Assembly (NCBI RefSeq): GCF_017352135.1
Contig: NZ_CP071454.1
Span: forward strand, 4,427,001-4,491,000
Length of the DNA stretch: 64,000 bases
Source: Rhizobium lentis
GTDB lineage: Bacteria > Pseudomonadota > Alphaproteobacteria > Rhizobiales > Rhizobiaceae
Direction of reading: 5' to 3'
In this document: positions 43,262-53,452 of the stretch, piece by piece
Layout: every line of letters starts with the position of its first letter
Numbering within the stretch: position 1 is the first letter of the stretch
Program-made: the position numbers and the translations under genes
The notes under the pieces: model-generated
The model's input: the letters and a program-made list of their open reading frames with translations, nothing else
What the model was told of the DNA's origin: nothing
Database searches by the model: none

Positions 43262-43545
43262 CGCCGCGACAACGAAGCTTGTGACGAAAAGAAAGGCGAC
43301 GGCCGGCGTGCAATGTCATCATCCGGTGATATTCATGCCGGATAAGAGAGCCGAGGCAAGCACCGGCATCCGCCCCGCCGCCCATTCCTTTGCGGAGCCG
43401 TCTTCCGGCGTTCTCGTTGCGCCCTTTTCCGCTGCCTCGGCATGTAATGAAAGTTATTGTCAGTCACCAAGTCCTTGGAACCGGCCAGTATCCCCTGTTC
43501 AGCCGCGTTCGTCTTAGCCGGCGCCTCTGCGCCGGCTTTTCTTTT
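43262..43545 (+). ncRNA. Possible small transcript ending in a strong terminator
   Basis: Within the 555-base gap 43092-43646 no annotated plus-strand gene exists, yet a perfect rho-independent terminator facing the plus strand lies at 43516-43545. Something must be transcribed rightward into it. Open frames here (for example a 78-codon one starting GTG at 43281) have no recognisable product or binding site. A small RNA or very short gene is the simplest explanation. Confidence 0.35.
43516..43545 (+). terminator. Strong rho-independent terminator
   Basis: AGCCGGCGC (43516-43524), loop CTCT, GCGCCGGCT (43529-43537) form a nine-pair perfect stem followed by TTTTCTTTT. It points rightward and has no annotated gene upstream within 400 bases. 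Confidence 0.88.
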
Positions 43546-43586
43546 GCGTAGCTTCAGCGACATGGCACACCGATCAGCCCTTTTCC

Positions 43587-43623
43587 TGAGGTGCCTTGCA
43601 GCGGCCTCGAAGGACGAGGGCGG
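43587..43623. repeat. Intergenic CTGAGG...CTCGAAGGACG repeat
   Basis: The sequence CCTGAGGTGC...GGCCTCGAAGGACGAGG matches the palindromic repeat common between alphaproteobacterial genes. A diverged copy lies at 57331-57379. It is 24 bases from the end of the GH43 gene. Confidence 0.5.
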
Positions 43624-43646
43624 GTAGAGGCATCAAATGCTACTCC

Positions 43647-45260
43647 TCACAATTCATCATAATTGAACCAGTCAAAATCCGCCGTCTTCCCTCGCCCGGA
43701 CGTATCGAAAGCAAACACGCCGGCAAAGGCGCCGGTGAAGGAGCCGTGTTCGCCGCGCCCGCCCTCATCAGAGATGACGCCGGCGTCGAGCACCGGGCCG
43801 ATCGGTTGCCAGCTCCCCTTGCCTTCCGTCTGCCAGAAGAATTGCAGGTCGTTCTCACGGATTTCCATGGCAAGCTGGACACGGCCGTCGGCGGGGATCG
43901 CGACGCCGCTTCCGGCGGGGAAGCTGAGGCGGCCATTCGGATAGTCGCCGCCGCAGGAGAGGATGGTAACGCAGCGGCCAAGCGTTTCGTGGAGCGTCAC
44001 CGCAACCGCGTGAAACTTGTGGCGGTTGTAGTAATGCGTCAGCCCGGCGGCCTGCTGGTAGGTGTCGGGCGAAAACTCGATCACGGTCTCGGCGCGGAAG
44101 CTATGGTGCTCCTGCCGGCGTGCGACCAGCGACTGTTCGAACCAGGAGCCGATGCTCTCGCGGCCGATCAGTCTGAGATGGCCGGCGCGGTCCGTCAGGT
44201 TGAAAATGCGGCGGGGCTCGGGCGTGCGTAGCCACTGAAAATCGGCCGGCAGCCTGCCTCCATCGAAACTGTAGCCGGTGCGCATCGGCTTCTCCACCGG
44301 CACAGCCCCGAAGAGACCCGGTACATCGATATCGGGCACTGATGTACCGTTTTCCAAATAGAGCCAATCATCGTCGCGCCAGACGCATTTCTGCAGGCTG
44401 GTCTCGCGCCCGAGCGTGCAGCGCCGCTTCGGCGGCAGCGGCCGGCCGCAGAGATGTGTGTGGTAGGCCTCGCCGTCCGGCGTCTCGACATATTGGCCGT
44501 GCCCTGCCCGCTGGAGCACCGCACCCGGATGATCCTTGGAGGTAATCAGATGCATGTTCGGATGCATCTCATAGGGTCCTTCGATGCGACGCGAACGCGC
44601 CATGGTAACGGCATGGTCATAGCCGGTGCCGCCTTCGGCGGTCGTCAGATAATACCAGCCATTGCGCTTGAAGAGATGCGGCCCCTCGACGAGGCCGAGC
44701 GGGCTGCCAGCGAAAATGTTCTTGATCGGGCCTTTTAGCTCCTTCGTGACCGGGTCCCATTCCTGCAGTAGGATACCATCGAAAGCCGGCGATTTCGGCG
44801 AACCGCCGAAGCTTTCCGTCCGGTGGTTCCACTGCATGTTGACGAACCACTTGCGGCCGTCGTCGTCATGGAAGAGCGACGGATCGAAGCCGGAAGAATT
44901 CACATAGACGGGCTCGGACCACTCGCCCTCGATCGACGGCGAAGTCACAATGTAATTATGTGCATCCTTGAAATTGCCGTCGAAGCGCTTGACGTCGGTA
45001 TAGACCAGCCAGAACTGCCCGTCGGCATAGGAAAGGCAAGGCGCCCAGATGCCGCAGCTATCGGGGTTACCGCGCATGTCGAGCTGCGAGGCGCGCTCCA
45101 GCGGCCGGCGCACCAGCGTCCAGTTCACCAGATCTCTGGAATGATGGATCTGCACCCCCGGATACCATTCAAAGGTGGAGGTGGCGATGTAATAATCCTC
45201 GCCGACGCGACAGATCGACGGATCGGGGTTGAACCCAGGCAGAATGGGATTGCGGATCAT
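43647..45260 (-). CDS. Glycoside hydrolase family 43 protein (beta-xylosidase/arabinosidase type)
   Basis: The 537-residue protein has a five-bladed GH43 domain: NPILPGFNPDPSICRVGEDYYIATSTFEWYPGVQIHHSRDL with the catalytic base Asp, DPSLFHDDDGRKWFV, and EGPHLFKRNGWYYLTTAEGG with the catalytic Glu. A C-terminal beta-sandwich (about 330-537) follows. No signal peptide is visible, so it probably acts in the cytoplasm on imported oligosaccharides such as xylobiose or arabinoxylan fragments. It ends the minus-strand glycoside locus. Confidence 0.92.
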   Translation of the reverse strand: MIRNPILPGFNPDPSICRVGEDYYIATSTFEWYPGVQIHHSRDLVNWTLVRRPLERASQLDMRGNPDSCGIWAPCLSYADGQFWLVYTDVKRFDGNFKDAHNYIVTSPSIEGEWSEPVYVNSSGFDPSLFHDDDGRKWFVNMQWNHRTESFGGSPKSPAFDGILLQEWDPVTKELKGPIKNIFAGSPLGLVEGPHLFKRNGWYYLTTAEGGTGYDHAVTMARSRRIEGPYEMHPNMHLITSKDHPGAVLQRAGHGQYVETPDGEAYHTHLCGRPLPPKRRCTLGRETSLQKCVWRDDDWLYLENGTSVPDIDVPGLFGAVPVEKPMRTGYSFDGGRLPADFQWLRTPEPRRIFNLTDRAGHLRLIGRESIGSWFEQSLVARRQEHHSFRAETVIEFSPDTYQQAAGLTHYYNRHKFHAVAVTLHETLGRCVTILSCGGDYPNGRLSFPAGSGVAIPADGRVQLAMEIRENDLQFFWQTEGKGSWQPIGPVLDAGVISDEGGRGEHGSFTGAFAGVFAFDTSGRGKTADFDWFNYDEL

Positions 45261-45390
45261 GGCGGCTCCTCCAAGCTATCGTTGTGGTACGTACATCATT
45301 TTTGGCACTATGCTCTTTCATCAGCTTATTCCCTGCGCCATCGTGCTAGCACGAGAGCAGAGAGATGAGGAAGTCGGTTGCCGCTCCTAG

Positions 45391-46422
45391 CTATTCCCGC
45401 TCCGCCGACTTCGCCCACAGGTTGATATCGGCCTCCTTGGCATAGATATCGATCTCCTTCAGCTCCTCAGCCGTGAACTCGATATTGTCCAGCGCCTTGA
45501 CGCAATCGACGATCTGCGAGGAGCGGCTGGCGCCGATCAATGCCGAGGTCACGCGTCCGCCGCGCAGCACCCAGGCGATTGCCATCTGCGCCAGCGTCTG
45601 ACCGCGCCTTTCGGCAATCTCGTTGAGCTTCCTGATATTGTCGATGATCGAGGGACGGATGAAATCGCGCTTCAGGAAGTGGTTCTGCGCCGCCCGGCTG
45701 TCATCGGGGATGCCGGCGAGATATTTTGTCGTCAGCATGCCCTGGGCAAGCGGCGAGAACACGATCGACCCCATGCCGACGTCATCGAGCGTATCGAGCA
45801 GCCTGTCGTCCTCGACCCAGCGGTTGAGCATCGAATAGCTCGGCTGGTGGATCAGGCAGGGTGTGCCGAGTTCCCTAAGGATGGCGGCTGCCTCGCGGGT
45901 GCGCTGCGAATTATAGGAGGAGATGCCGACATAGAGCGCCCGGCCGGAGCGGACAATATAATCGAGCGCGCCGCAGGTTTCTTCGAGCGGCGTCTCCGGA
46001 TCGAAACGATGCGAATAGAAGATGTCGACATAGGCGAGGCCCATGCGCTTCAGACTCTGGTCGCAGGAGGCGATCAGGTACTTGCGGCTGCCCCATTCGC
46101 CATAGGGACCCGGCCACATGTCGTAGCCGGCTTTGGACGAGATGATCAGCTCGTCGCGAAGCCCCGAAAAATCGGTGCGCAGGATCTCGCCGAAGGCGCT
46201 CTCGGCGCTGCCGGGAGGGGGGCCGTAATTGTTGGCGAGGTCGAAATGCGTGATGCCGAGATCGAAAGCCGTGCGGCACATGTCGATCTTGCGGTCATGC
46301 GGCGTGTCGCCGCCGAAATTGTGCCAGAGGCCGAGGGAGACGGCCGGCAGCTTCAGACCGGAGCGGCCCGTGCGGTTATACTTCATTTTCGAATAACGGT
46401 CTGCGGCCGGTTGCCAGTTCAT
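45391..46422 (-). CDS. Aldo/keto reductase, YghZ-like
   Basis: From the ATG at 46422 (CAGGAG upstream) the protein is 343 residues. It has the YghZ/L-glyceraldehyde-3-phosphate reductase pattern: YNRTGRSGLKLPAVSLGLWHNFG, FDLGITHFDLANNYGPPPGSAESAFGEIL (catalytic Tyr), and YVDIFYSHRFDPETPLEETCGAL (the active-site His lies in this segment), plus a C-terminal NADP site SALIGASRSSQIVDCV. It reduces sugar aldehydes or ketones. It belongs to the glycoside locus but is separated from the MocA-type gene by an intergenic repeat. Confidence 0.9.
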   Translation of the reverse strand: MNWQPAADRYSKMKYNRTGRSGLKLPAVSLGLWHNFGGDTPHDRKIDMCRTAFDLGITHFDLANNYGPPPGSAESAFGEILRTDFSGLRDELIISSKAGYDMWPGPYGEWGSRKYLIASCDQSLKRMGLAYVDIFYSHRFDPETPLEETCGALDYIVRSGRALYVGISSYNSQRTREAAAILRELGTPCLIHQPSYSMLNRWVEDDRLLDTLDDVGMGSIVFSPLAQGMLTTKYLAGIPDDSRAAQNHFLKRDFIRPSIIDNIRKLNEIAERRGQTLAQMAIAWVLRGGRVTSALIGASRSSQIVDCVKALDNIEFTAEELKEIDIYAKEADINLWAKSAERE

Positions 46423-46493
46423 CTGAATAACTCCTGATAAAATACTAATATCGTCGTCATTCCACACCTCGACCCAAGAGATCGCCGACTGCA

Positions 46494-46633
46494 GCCCCTC
46501 ATCCGCCTGCCGGCACCTTCTCCCCGTAAACGGGGCGAAGGGAGATGCCGCACCGGCTTCCCTCCAAACTCAAAACTGCGTTTGGCACGTCCCCTCTCCC
46601 CGTCCAAACGGGGAGAGGGCTAGGATGAGGGGC
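46494..46633. repeat. RIME-like palindromic intergenic element
   Basis: The 140-base element is bounded by GCCCCTCATCC (46494-46504) and its reverse complement GGATGAGGGGC (46623-46633). Inside are two hairpins: CTTCTCCCCG-TAAA-CGGGG around 46517-46542, and CCCTCTCCCCG (46592-46602) with CGGGGAGAGGG (46609-46619). This matches the build of Rhizobium intergenic mosaic elements. It fills most of the 311-base gap 46423-46733 and may end the upstream transcript. Confidence 0.8.
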
Positions 46634-46733
46634 AGCCATCGGAGCAAGCCGGATAGCCGTGGGACATGCCCGAACGTGACGAAACTATTGGATCAAACGC
46701 GCCGATACGGCAAGCGAACGGCGCCAGTTTCAA

Positions 46734-47867
46734 CTACCTCAACAGTGCCTGCGCCTCTTCGATGCCGAGCGCGGCCGGCTGGGTGCAGGTCGTCGTCAGA
46801 TCGATGAACCGACCCTCCTCGCCCGACTTTAGGATCGAAGTCATGACGTCGACACCGTGCAGCGTGCGGTCGAGCGAGCAGCGTGCGTCGCGGCCCTCGA
46901 TCAGCGACATCGCCATGTCTGCTAAGCCGGCCGTGCGGTAGTTGGCGCGTGAGCCGTTCGGACTCTCCTGATTGATCTTGCCGAACGGATGCTCCCAGGC
47001 CTCGAGCGCCTTGATATCCTTGTCGCGGCCGCTGGCCTCGACGGTGCCGCCAAAGAAGTTCGGATCCGGCACGTAAAGCGAGCCATCGGTGCCGTAGAGC
47101 TCCATATTCGCGTGGCGGTGCGACCACACGTCCCAGCTCGCCGACAGCGTCACGGTGGCACCGCTGACGAATTCGAGCAGCGCCTGGATTGTCGTCGGTG
47201 TCTTCACAGGGATGATCTCGCCGTGGCGCGGCTGGCTGGTGATCGTGCGGGTCGGCGATGCCATCGAGGTCATGGCGCCGACGCGCTTCACCGGTCCGAT
47301 CAGGTTGATCAGGTTGGCGATGTAATAGGGACCGAGATCGAGGATCGGGCCGCCACCGGGCAGGAAGAAGAAGTCCGGGTTCGGATGCCACATCTCCATG
47401 CCGGGGCTCATGACGTAGCAGGCGCCAGACGTCACCCGGCCGATGCCACCGTCGTCGATGAACTTGCGGGCAAGCTGATGAGCACCGCCGAGGAAGGTAT
47501 CCGGCGCGCAGCCGACGGCAAGATTCCTCGCCTTGGCAATGCGGCGAAGCTCCTCGCCCTGCTCCAGCGTTAGCACCAGCGGCTTTTCCGAATAGACGTG
47601 CTTGCCGGCCTCGAGGATCGCCTTCGATACCGGAAAATGCGCATCCGGGATCGTCAGGTTGACGACGACGTCGATCTCGTCATTGGCGAGAAGCGCGTCG
47701 ATCGTCTGTGCCTCGACGCCATACTCCTTTGCGCGGGCCTCGGCGGCCTGCAGGTTGATATCGGCGCAGGCCAGCACTCTGAGCCCCTTGAAGAGCGGTG
47801 CGAGCGAGAAATAAGTGGTGGAGATGTTGCCGCATCCGATGATGCCGACGCCAAGTTCCTTGGTCAT
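46734..47867 (-). CDS. Gfo/Idh/MocA-family dehydrogenase
   Basis: From the ATG at 47867 (GAGG seven bases upstream) the protein is 377 residues. It has a Rossmann start (LGVGIIGCGNISTTYFSLAPLF), the catalytic-type EKPLVLTLEQGEEL (Glu-Lys-Pro) and a C-terminal beta-sheet domain. It oxidises or reduces sugars and cyclitols with NAD(P). It is followed by the RIME-like element and preceded by an isomerase gene overlapping it by a few bases upstream, so it is probably co-transcribed with the beta-mannosidase gene. Confidence 0.92.
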   Translation of the reverse strand: MTKELGVGIIGCGNISTTYFSLAPLFKGLRVLACADINLQAAEARAKEYGVEAQTIDALLANDEIDVVVNLTIPDAHFPVSKAILEAGKHVYSEKPLVLTLEQGEELRRIAKARNLAVGCAPDTFLGGAHQLARKFIDDGGIGRVTSGACYVMSPGMEMWHPNPDFFFLPGGGPILDLGPYYIANLINLIGPVKRVGAMTSMASPTRTITSQPRHGEIIPVKTPTTIQALLEFVSGATVTLSASWDVWSHRHANMELYGTDGSLYVPDPNFFGGTVEASGRDKDIKALEAWEHPFGKINQESPNGSRANYRTAGLADMAMSLIEGRDARCSLDRTLHGVDVMTSILKSGEEGRFIDLTTTCTQPAALGIEEAQALLR

Positions 47868-47875
47868 GATATGCC

Positions 47876-48640
47876 TCAATAGGTCTGGAAGGATGCAATC
47901 GAGCGGCTGATGTTGCGATCGATGTCCTTCGGGTTGTCATGTTCGACGACGAAATGTTTCGCCTTGGTTCCGCGCAGCACCGCAACCAGCTTAGCCCATT
48001 CGACCTTGCCGTGACCAACATCGGCCCAGCCGTCCTCATCCTTCGCCTCGCCGGGGGCCGCGATGTCCTTGACGTGGACCGCGGTGATGCGCGGCCCGAG
48101 CTTCTCGATCCAGGCGAACGGATCGGCGCCGCCGCGGATGACCCAAGCGATATCGGCTTCCCAGGAAATGTCGGGGGCGCCTTCGAAGATGCGCTCGATC
48201 GGCAGTGAGCCGTCAGCGAGCTTGACGAATTCGAAATCGTGATTGTGCCAGCCGAATTCGTAGCCGGCGTCCTTGAAGGGCTTGCTCATTTCCTGCAAAC
48301 GCTTGCCGAAGGCGAGCCAGCCGGCTCCGTCCGAAGGGCGCTGGTCAGCGGCCAGATGCGGTGCATAGATCGAATCCATGCCGAGGATCTTAGCGATATT
48401 AAGCGACTTCTGAACTTCCTTTTCCAGGAAGTCCGGGCTGAAATGGCCGCTCGCCATCACGAGGCCGTTCTTGTCGAGCTCTGCGCGAAGGCTCTTCAGG
48501 CCAGCATCGTCGAGATCGGCATAGATGCCGCCGAAGCCCTCGACTTCGGCATAGCCCGCCTTGCCGAGCTTTTCGAAAATTGCCGAATAGGGCTGGAAGT
48601 TGCGCGCGCTGTAGAGCTGGTAGCTGAGTTTAGTCATCAT
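47876..48640 (-). CDS. Sugar phosphate isomerase/epimerase (AP endonuclease 2 family)
   Basis: The 254-residue protein has a TIM barrel of the IolE/IolH-like family: KLSYQLYSARNFQPYSAIFEKLGKAGYAEVEGFGG, then YEFGWHNHDFEF (metal His), ISWEADIAWVIRGG and VHVKDIAAPGE. GGAGAA precedes the ATG. It likely interconverts sugars in the same pathway as the MocA-type dehydrogenase nine bases downstream. Confidence 0.9.
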   Translation of the reverse strand: MMTKLSYQLYSARNFQPYSAIFEKLGKAGYAEVEGFGGIYADLDDAGLKSLRAELDKNGLVMASGHFSPDFLEKEVQKSLNIAKILGMDSIYAPHLAADQRPSDGAGWLAFGKRLQEMSKPFKDAGYEFGWHNHDFEFVKLADGSLPIERIFEGAPDISWEADIAWVIRGGADPFAWIEKLGPRITAVHVKDIAAPGEAKDEDGWADVGHGKVEWAKLVAVLRGTKAKHFVVEHDNPKDIDRNISRSIASFQTY

Positions 48641-48676
48641 GTTCTCCTTGGGCCTCGTGCCCATTTCTTGGAAGGA

Positions 48677-51157
48677 TCAATCCGCCGATTGGCAGGAATG
48701 CAGGTCGTAGAAGCGGAATTCCGGCGGCCTGCCATTTTCGAGCGGTTTTGCCGGCGTGAAGGTGATGCGGCGACTTTCGCCTGATGCAAGGTCGAAGGCG
48801 TTGTCGGAATATTTGCCGTCCGTCTCGCTTTCGATCATCACGAAGAGCGCAAGTCCCCTGGCGGTGACGTTGATGTCGACGGCGCCGCTCGCCTCGACAT
48901 ACTCGTGCGTTACCGTCAGCCCGGAGGGCTCAAGCTCCAGCGCCTTGTAGGTGCCGTTGACATAATGCCCCTCACCGCCCATGCCGTTCGACGCGGTGAA
49001 ATGCCAGGCAAGCAGCGTTCCCTCTGAAATATCCGACACGTCGATCGTCGCAGCCGTCACCGCAGCATCCGGCGAGCACACGGCCTGCACGTCCTTCAGG
49101 TGCTTCCGCTCGCCCTTCATCGTCAGGAGCGAGATCGAAAGATCGACGCTGACATCTGAAAGCGTGTCGTTGACCAGCGAGAAGCGGATCGTCCTGCCGT
49201 CTTCGGCGGGAATGGCGGCGACCGCCACCGGCTGGAAAAAGCGTTTGACGAGATAATGCATCGCCTTCCAGCGACCGCCGTAGTCAAGGCTCGACCAGGA
49301 AGCGACCGGCCAGGTGTCGTTGAGCTGCCAGTAGATCGTGCCCATGCAATGCGGTTTGAGCGACCGCCAGTATTCGACAGCCGTCTTGATGGCGAGCCCC
49401 TGCTGGATCTGGCTGAGATAGACGAAGTTCGGGAAATCCTTCGGGAAGCGGAAATAACGGAACATGGTCGCGGCAATGCGCTCGTTACCGCCGGCATTCT
49501 TCTGGTGCAGTTCCATGACGGGAGAAGCGATATTCAGATCCTTCGCCTCGGCATAGGTCTTGATCACGGGCAGCGACGTGTAGGACTGGAAGCCGAATTC
49601 CGAGCAGAAGCGCGGTCGCACGGAGCGGTAATTGTCGAACGACTTGTTCTCGTGCCACACCGACCAGTAATGCATGTCGCCGGACCCGTCGGCATGCCAG
49701 GCATCGCCGAAATCGAGATAGCCGGAAGCCGGGCTCGACGGCCACCAGAGCGCGCCGGGCAGCGCCTTCTTCACCGCCTGCTCGATCGCCCGGTTGAGGC
49801 GGTCGTAGGAGACGAGGTAACGGTCTCGGTCCTTCCTGGACTCCTCGAACCAAGTGAGCGCGCCCACAAGCTCGTTATCGCCGCACCAGAGCGCGATGGA
49901 GGGGTGCGAAGAAAGCCGACGCACCTGGTAATCGACCTCGATTGCAACATTTTCGAGGAAGTCCTCGGTCGAGGGATAGAGGTTGCAGGCGAACATGAAG
50001 TCCTGCCAGACCAGGAGGCCCAGCCGGTCGCAGAGATCGTAGAAATGATCCTGCTCGTAGAAGCCGCCGCCCCAGACCCGGATCATGTTCATGTTTGCGG
50101 CTTTCGCCGATTGCAGCAGGTCTTCCGTCTTCTCGGGCGAAGAGAGCGAGTAGAGCGCGTCTGCCGGAATCCAGTTGGCGCCGCGGCAGAAGATCTCGCG
50201 GCCGTTGACCTTGAAGGCGAAGCGGGCACCCGATGCATCTGGCGTGGTGATGAGTTCGATGGTGCGAAGGCCGATCTGCCTGGTCACCAGCTCATCGGAC
50301 ACTTCCACGGAAAGCGTATAGAGCGCCTGCTCGCCACTGCCGGAAGGCCACCACAGGCGCGGCTCGTCGATATGGAAGAGGTAGTTGACCTCGGTCTCGC
50401 CCTTGACGCCGACATCGAGGCGTACGCGCTCGCCGTCGAGATCGAAATAGACCTGGGCAACGCCGGCATGCTTGGAAAACAGGCTCGCGGTGACCGTGAG
50501 GTCGACCGAGCCGTCATTGTTGTGAACCTGGCGGGTGACGACATGTTCGATGCGCGCCGTCTCGAGCTTCTTCAGCGCGATCGTGCCGTAGAGGCCGAAT
50601 GGCGCAATGGCGATGTTCCAGTCCCAGCCGAAATGGCATTGCGGCTTGCGCAGCATGTTGCCGTCGGGGATCGGCGAATTGCCGGTGCTGTAGGGGATGT
50701 AGAAGGGCTGCTGCTTCTGCCGCTCGGCGCCGACGGCGACGTTCGAGGCAAAGACGATGCGGATGCTGTTGTCGCCTGATTTCAGCATGCTCGACACGTC
50801 GGGCCGGTAGCGGCGAAAGCTGTTGTCGGCTTCGAGCGCCAGGAAGCCGTTGACATAGACGCTGGCGACCGTATCGAGATAGTCGATGTCGAGATACCAG
50901 TCGCCCTCGGCCTCCCGCAGTGTAAAGCTGCGCTCGACCGCCCATTCACGCTCGGCGACCCACTGCACCTTCTCCTCGTTACGGCCGAAATAGGGATCGG
51001 GGATGAGCCCCGCGCGATGGAGCGCCGTGTGCACGTCGCCCGGCAAGGTGATGACGCTCTTGATTTCGCCATCAACGGAGGTGAGCTGCCACGAACCGGA
51101 AAGGTCGATGCTGGAGGGGGTCGTTTGTTGCGTCACGATTTCATTTCCGATTTGCAT
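48677..51157 (-). CDS. Beta-mannosidase, glycoside hydrolase family 2
   Basis: The 826-residue protein is a full-length GH2 beta-mannosidase. It starts with IDLSGSWQLTSVDGEIKSVITLPGDVHTALHRAGLIPDPYFGRNE and has RVWGGGFYEQDHFYDLCDRLGLLVWQDFMFACNLYP, acid/base Glu in ALWCGDNELVGAL and nucleophile Glu in RFCSEFGFQSYTSLP. No signal peptide, so it hydrolyses imported beta-mannosides in the cytoplasm. It follows the ABC transporter genes and sits with the isomerase and dehydrogenase downstream. Confidence 0.94.
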   Translation of the reverse strand: MQIGNEIVTQQTTPSSIDLSGSWQLTSVDGEIKSVITLPGDVHTALHRAGLIPDPYFGRNEEKVQWVAEREWAVERSFTLREAEGDWYLDIDYLDTVASVYVNGFLALEADNSFRRYRPDVSSMLKSGDNSIRIVFASNVAVGAERQKQQPFYIPYSTGNSPIPDGNMLRKPQCHFGWDWNIAIAPFGLYGTIALKKLETARIEHVVTRQVHNNDGSVDLTVTASLFSKHAGVAQVYFDLDGERVRLDVGVKGETEVNYLFHIDEPRLWWPSGSGEQALYTLSVEVSDELVTRQIGLRTIELITTPDASGARFAFKVNGREIFCRGANWIPADALYSLSSPEKTEDLLQSAKAANMNMIRVWGGGFYEQDHFYDLCDRLGLLVWQDFMFACNLYPSTEDFLENVAIEVDYQVRRLSSHPSIALWCGDNELVGALTWFEESRKDRDRYLVSYDRLNRAIEQAVKKALPGALWWPSSPASGYLDFGDAWHADGSGDMHYWSVWHENKSFDNYRSVRPRFCSEFGFQSYTSLPVIKTYAEAKDLNIASPVMELHQKNAGGNERIAATMFRYFRFPKDFPNFVYLSQIQQGLAIKTAVEYWRSLKPHCMGTIYWQLNDTWPVASWSSLDYGGRWKAMHYLVKRFFQPVAVAAIPAEDGRTIRFSLVNDTLSDVSVDLSISLLTMKGERKHLKDVQAVCSPDAAVTAATIDVSDISEGTLLAWHFTASNGMGGEGHYVNGTYKALELEPSGLTVTHEYVEASGAVDINVTARGLALFVMIESETDGKYSDNAFDLASGESRRITFTPAKPLENGRPPEFRFYDLHSCQSAD

Positions 51158-51240
51158 TTTGAAATGGGCGGCGCATAACCGCAGTCCGGTAATTGTCGGT
51201 CGTCATGACCCCTTCCCCTCCGTCAGCAGCCGCGGCATGG

Positions 51241-51263
51241 ATCCTCGGGTCAAGCCCGAGGAT
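51241..51263. repeat. Short palindromic repeat ATCCTCGGG...CCCGAGGAT
   Basis: ATCCTCGGG (51241-51249) pairs with CCCGAGGAT (51255-51263) over TCAAG. This short element is widespread between rhizobial genes. It sits in the 239-base gap between the ABC ATPase and the beta-mannosidase. Confidence 0.65.
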
Positions 51264-51396
51264 GACGGAGCGCGGAGTTGGCCTCTCGCCAAGCGCGCGC
51301 AGACCGGAAGGTGGGTGAAGCGCCGGTCGAATTCATATAAACAGCTGCAGCAAGCAGGCAGCACCATCTCAGACACCCTGCCCGCGAAAAACTCCT

Positions 51397-52503
<1,107 letters not shown>

Positions 52504-52507
52504 GTGA

Positions 52508-53452
52508 TCACCCCTTCACTGCGCCGGCGGCGATGCCGCGAACGAAAAGCCGCCCGGAGACGAAATAGACGATCAGCGGCACCAGGCCGGTTAGGATCGT
52601 TGCTGCCATGTTGACGTTGTATTCCTTCACGCCCTGGACGGAATTGACGATGTTGTTGAGCTGCACGGTCATCGGATAGGTATCCGGCCGGGTGAAGACC
52701 ACACCGAACAGGAAGTCGTTCCAGATGCCTGTGACCTGCAGGATCATCGCCACGACGAAAATCGGCAGCGACATCGGCATCATGATCTTCAGGAAGATCT
52801 GCCAGAAGCCCGCCCCATCCACACGTGCAGCTTTGAACAACTCCTCCGGCAGAGAGACGAAGTAGTTGCGGAAGAGCAGTGTCAGGATCGGCATGCCGAA
52901 GATCGAATGCACGATGACGAGGCCGGTCAGCGTGCCGTAGATGCCGATTTCGCGGAGGATGATGACGATCGGATAGATCATCACCTGATAGGGAATGAAG
53001 GCGCCGATGATCAGGATCGAGAAGAAAAGCTCGGATCCCCTGAAGCGCCAGTTCGCCAGAGCATAACCATTCACCGAGGCAATCGCGATCGAGATGATGA
53101 CCGAAGGCACCGTGATGCGCACCGAGTTCCAGAAACCGCGTGACAGGCCATCGCAGTTCAAGCCCGTGCAGGCCTCCGCCCAGGCCTTCACCCAGGGCTG
53201 AAAGGTGATTTCCATCGGCGGCGAAAAGATATTGCCGAGGCGGATTTCCGGCATGCCCTTCAGCGAGGTGACGACCATCACGTAGAGCGGCAGCAGGTAA
53301 TAAAGCGCTGCAACCGTCAGCGTGCCGTAGAGGATGATGTTGCGCGCAGACAGCCTCGGGCGCGGCTTCGGGCCGCTTGGGCCGTCGCCAAGTCTCGGTG
53401 CGACAGCATCGATGCCGGCTGCGGTGGTGTTGAGGGTTCCGATATTAGCCAC
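52508..53452 (-). CDS. CUT1-type sugar ABC transporter permease (MalG-like)
   Basis: From the GTG at 53452, which follows GGAGGAGG, the protein is 314 residues with six membrane segments. The MalG-type EAA loop is ELFKAARVDGAGFWQIFLKIMMPMSLPIFVV. The GTG start overlaps the end of the upstream permease gene by eight bases. A longer ATG frame reaching 53506 is less likely. Confidence 0.9.
   Translation of the reverse strand: MANIGTLNTTAAGIDAVAPRLGDGPSGPKPRPRLSARNIILYGTLTVAALYYLLPLYVMVVTSLKGMPEIRLGNIFSPPMEITFQPWVKAWAEACTGLNCDGLSRGFWNSVRITVPSVIISIAIASVNGYALANWRFRGSELFFSILIIGAFIPYQVMIYPIVIILREIGIYGTLTGLVIVHSIFGMPILTLLFRNYFVSLPEELFKAARVDGAGFWQIFLKIMMPMSLPIFVVAMILQVTGIWNDFLFGVVFTRPDTYPMTVQLNNIVNSVQGVKEYNVNMAATILTGLVPLIVYFVSGRLFVRGIAAGAVKG

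Noticed and set aside
43333..43563. 76-codon minus-strand ORF MSLKLRKRKAGAEAP...
   Set aside because: Its start region is the perfect terminator stem read backwards, and there is no binding site.
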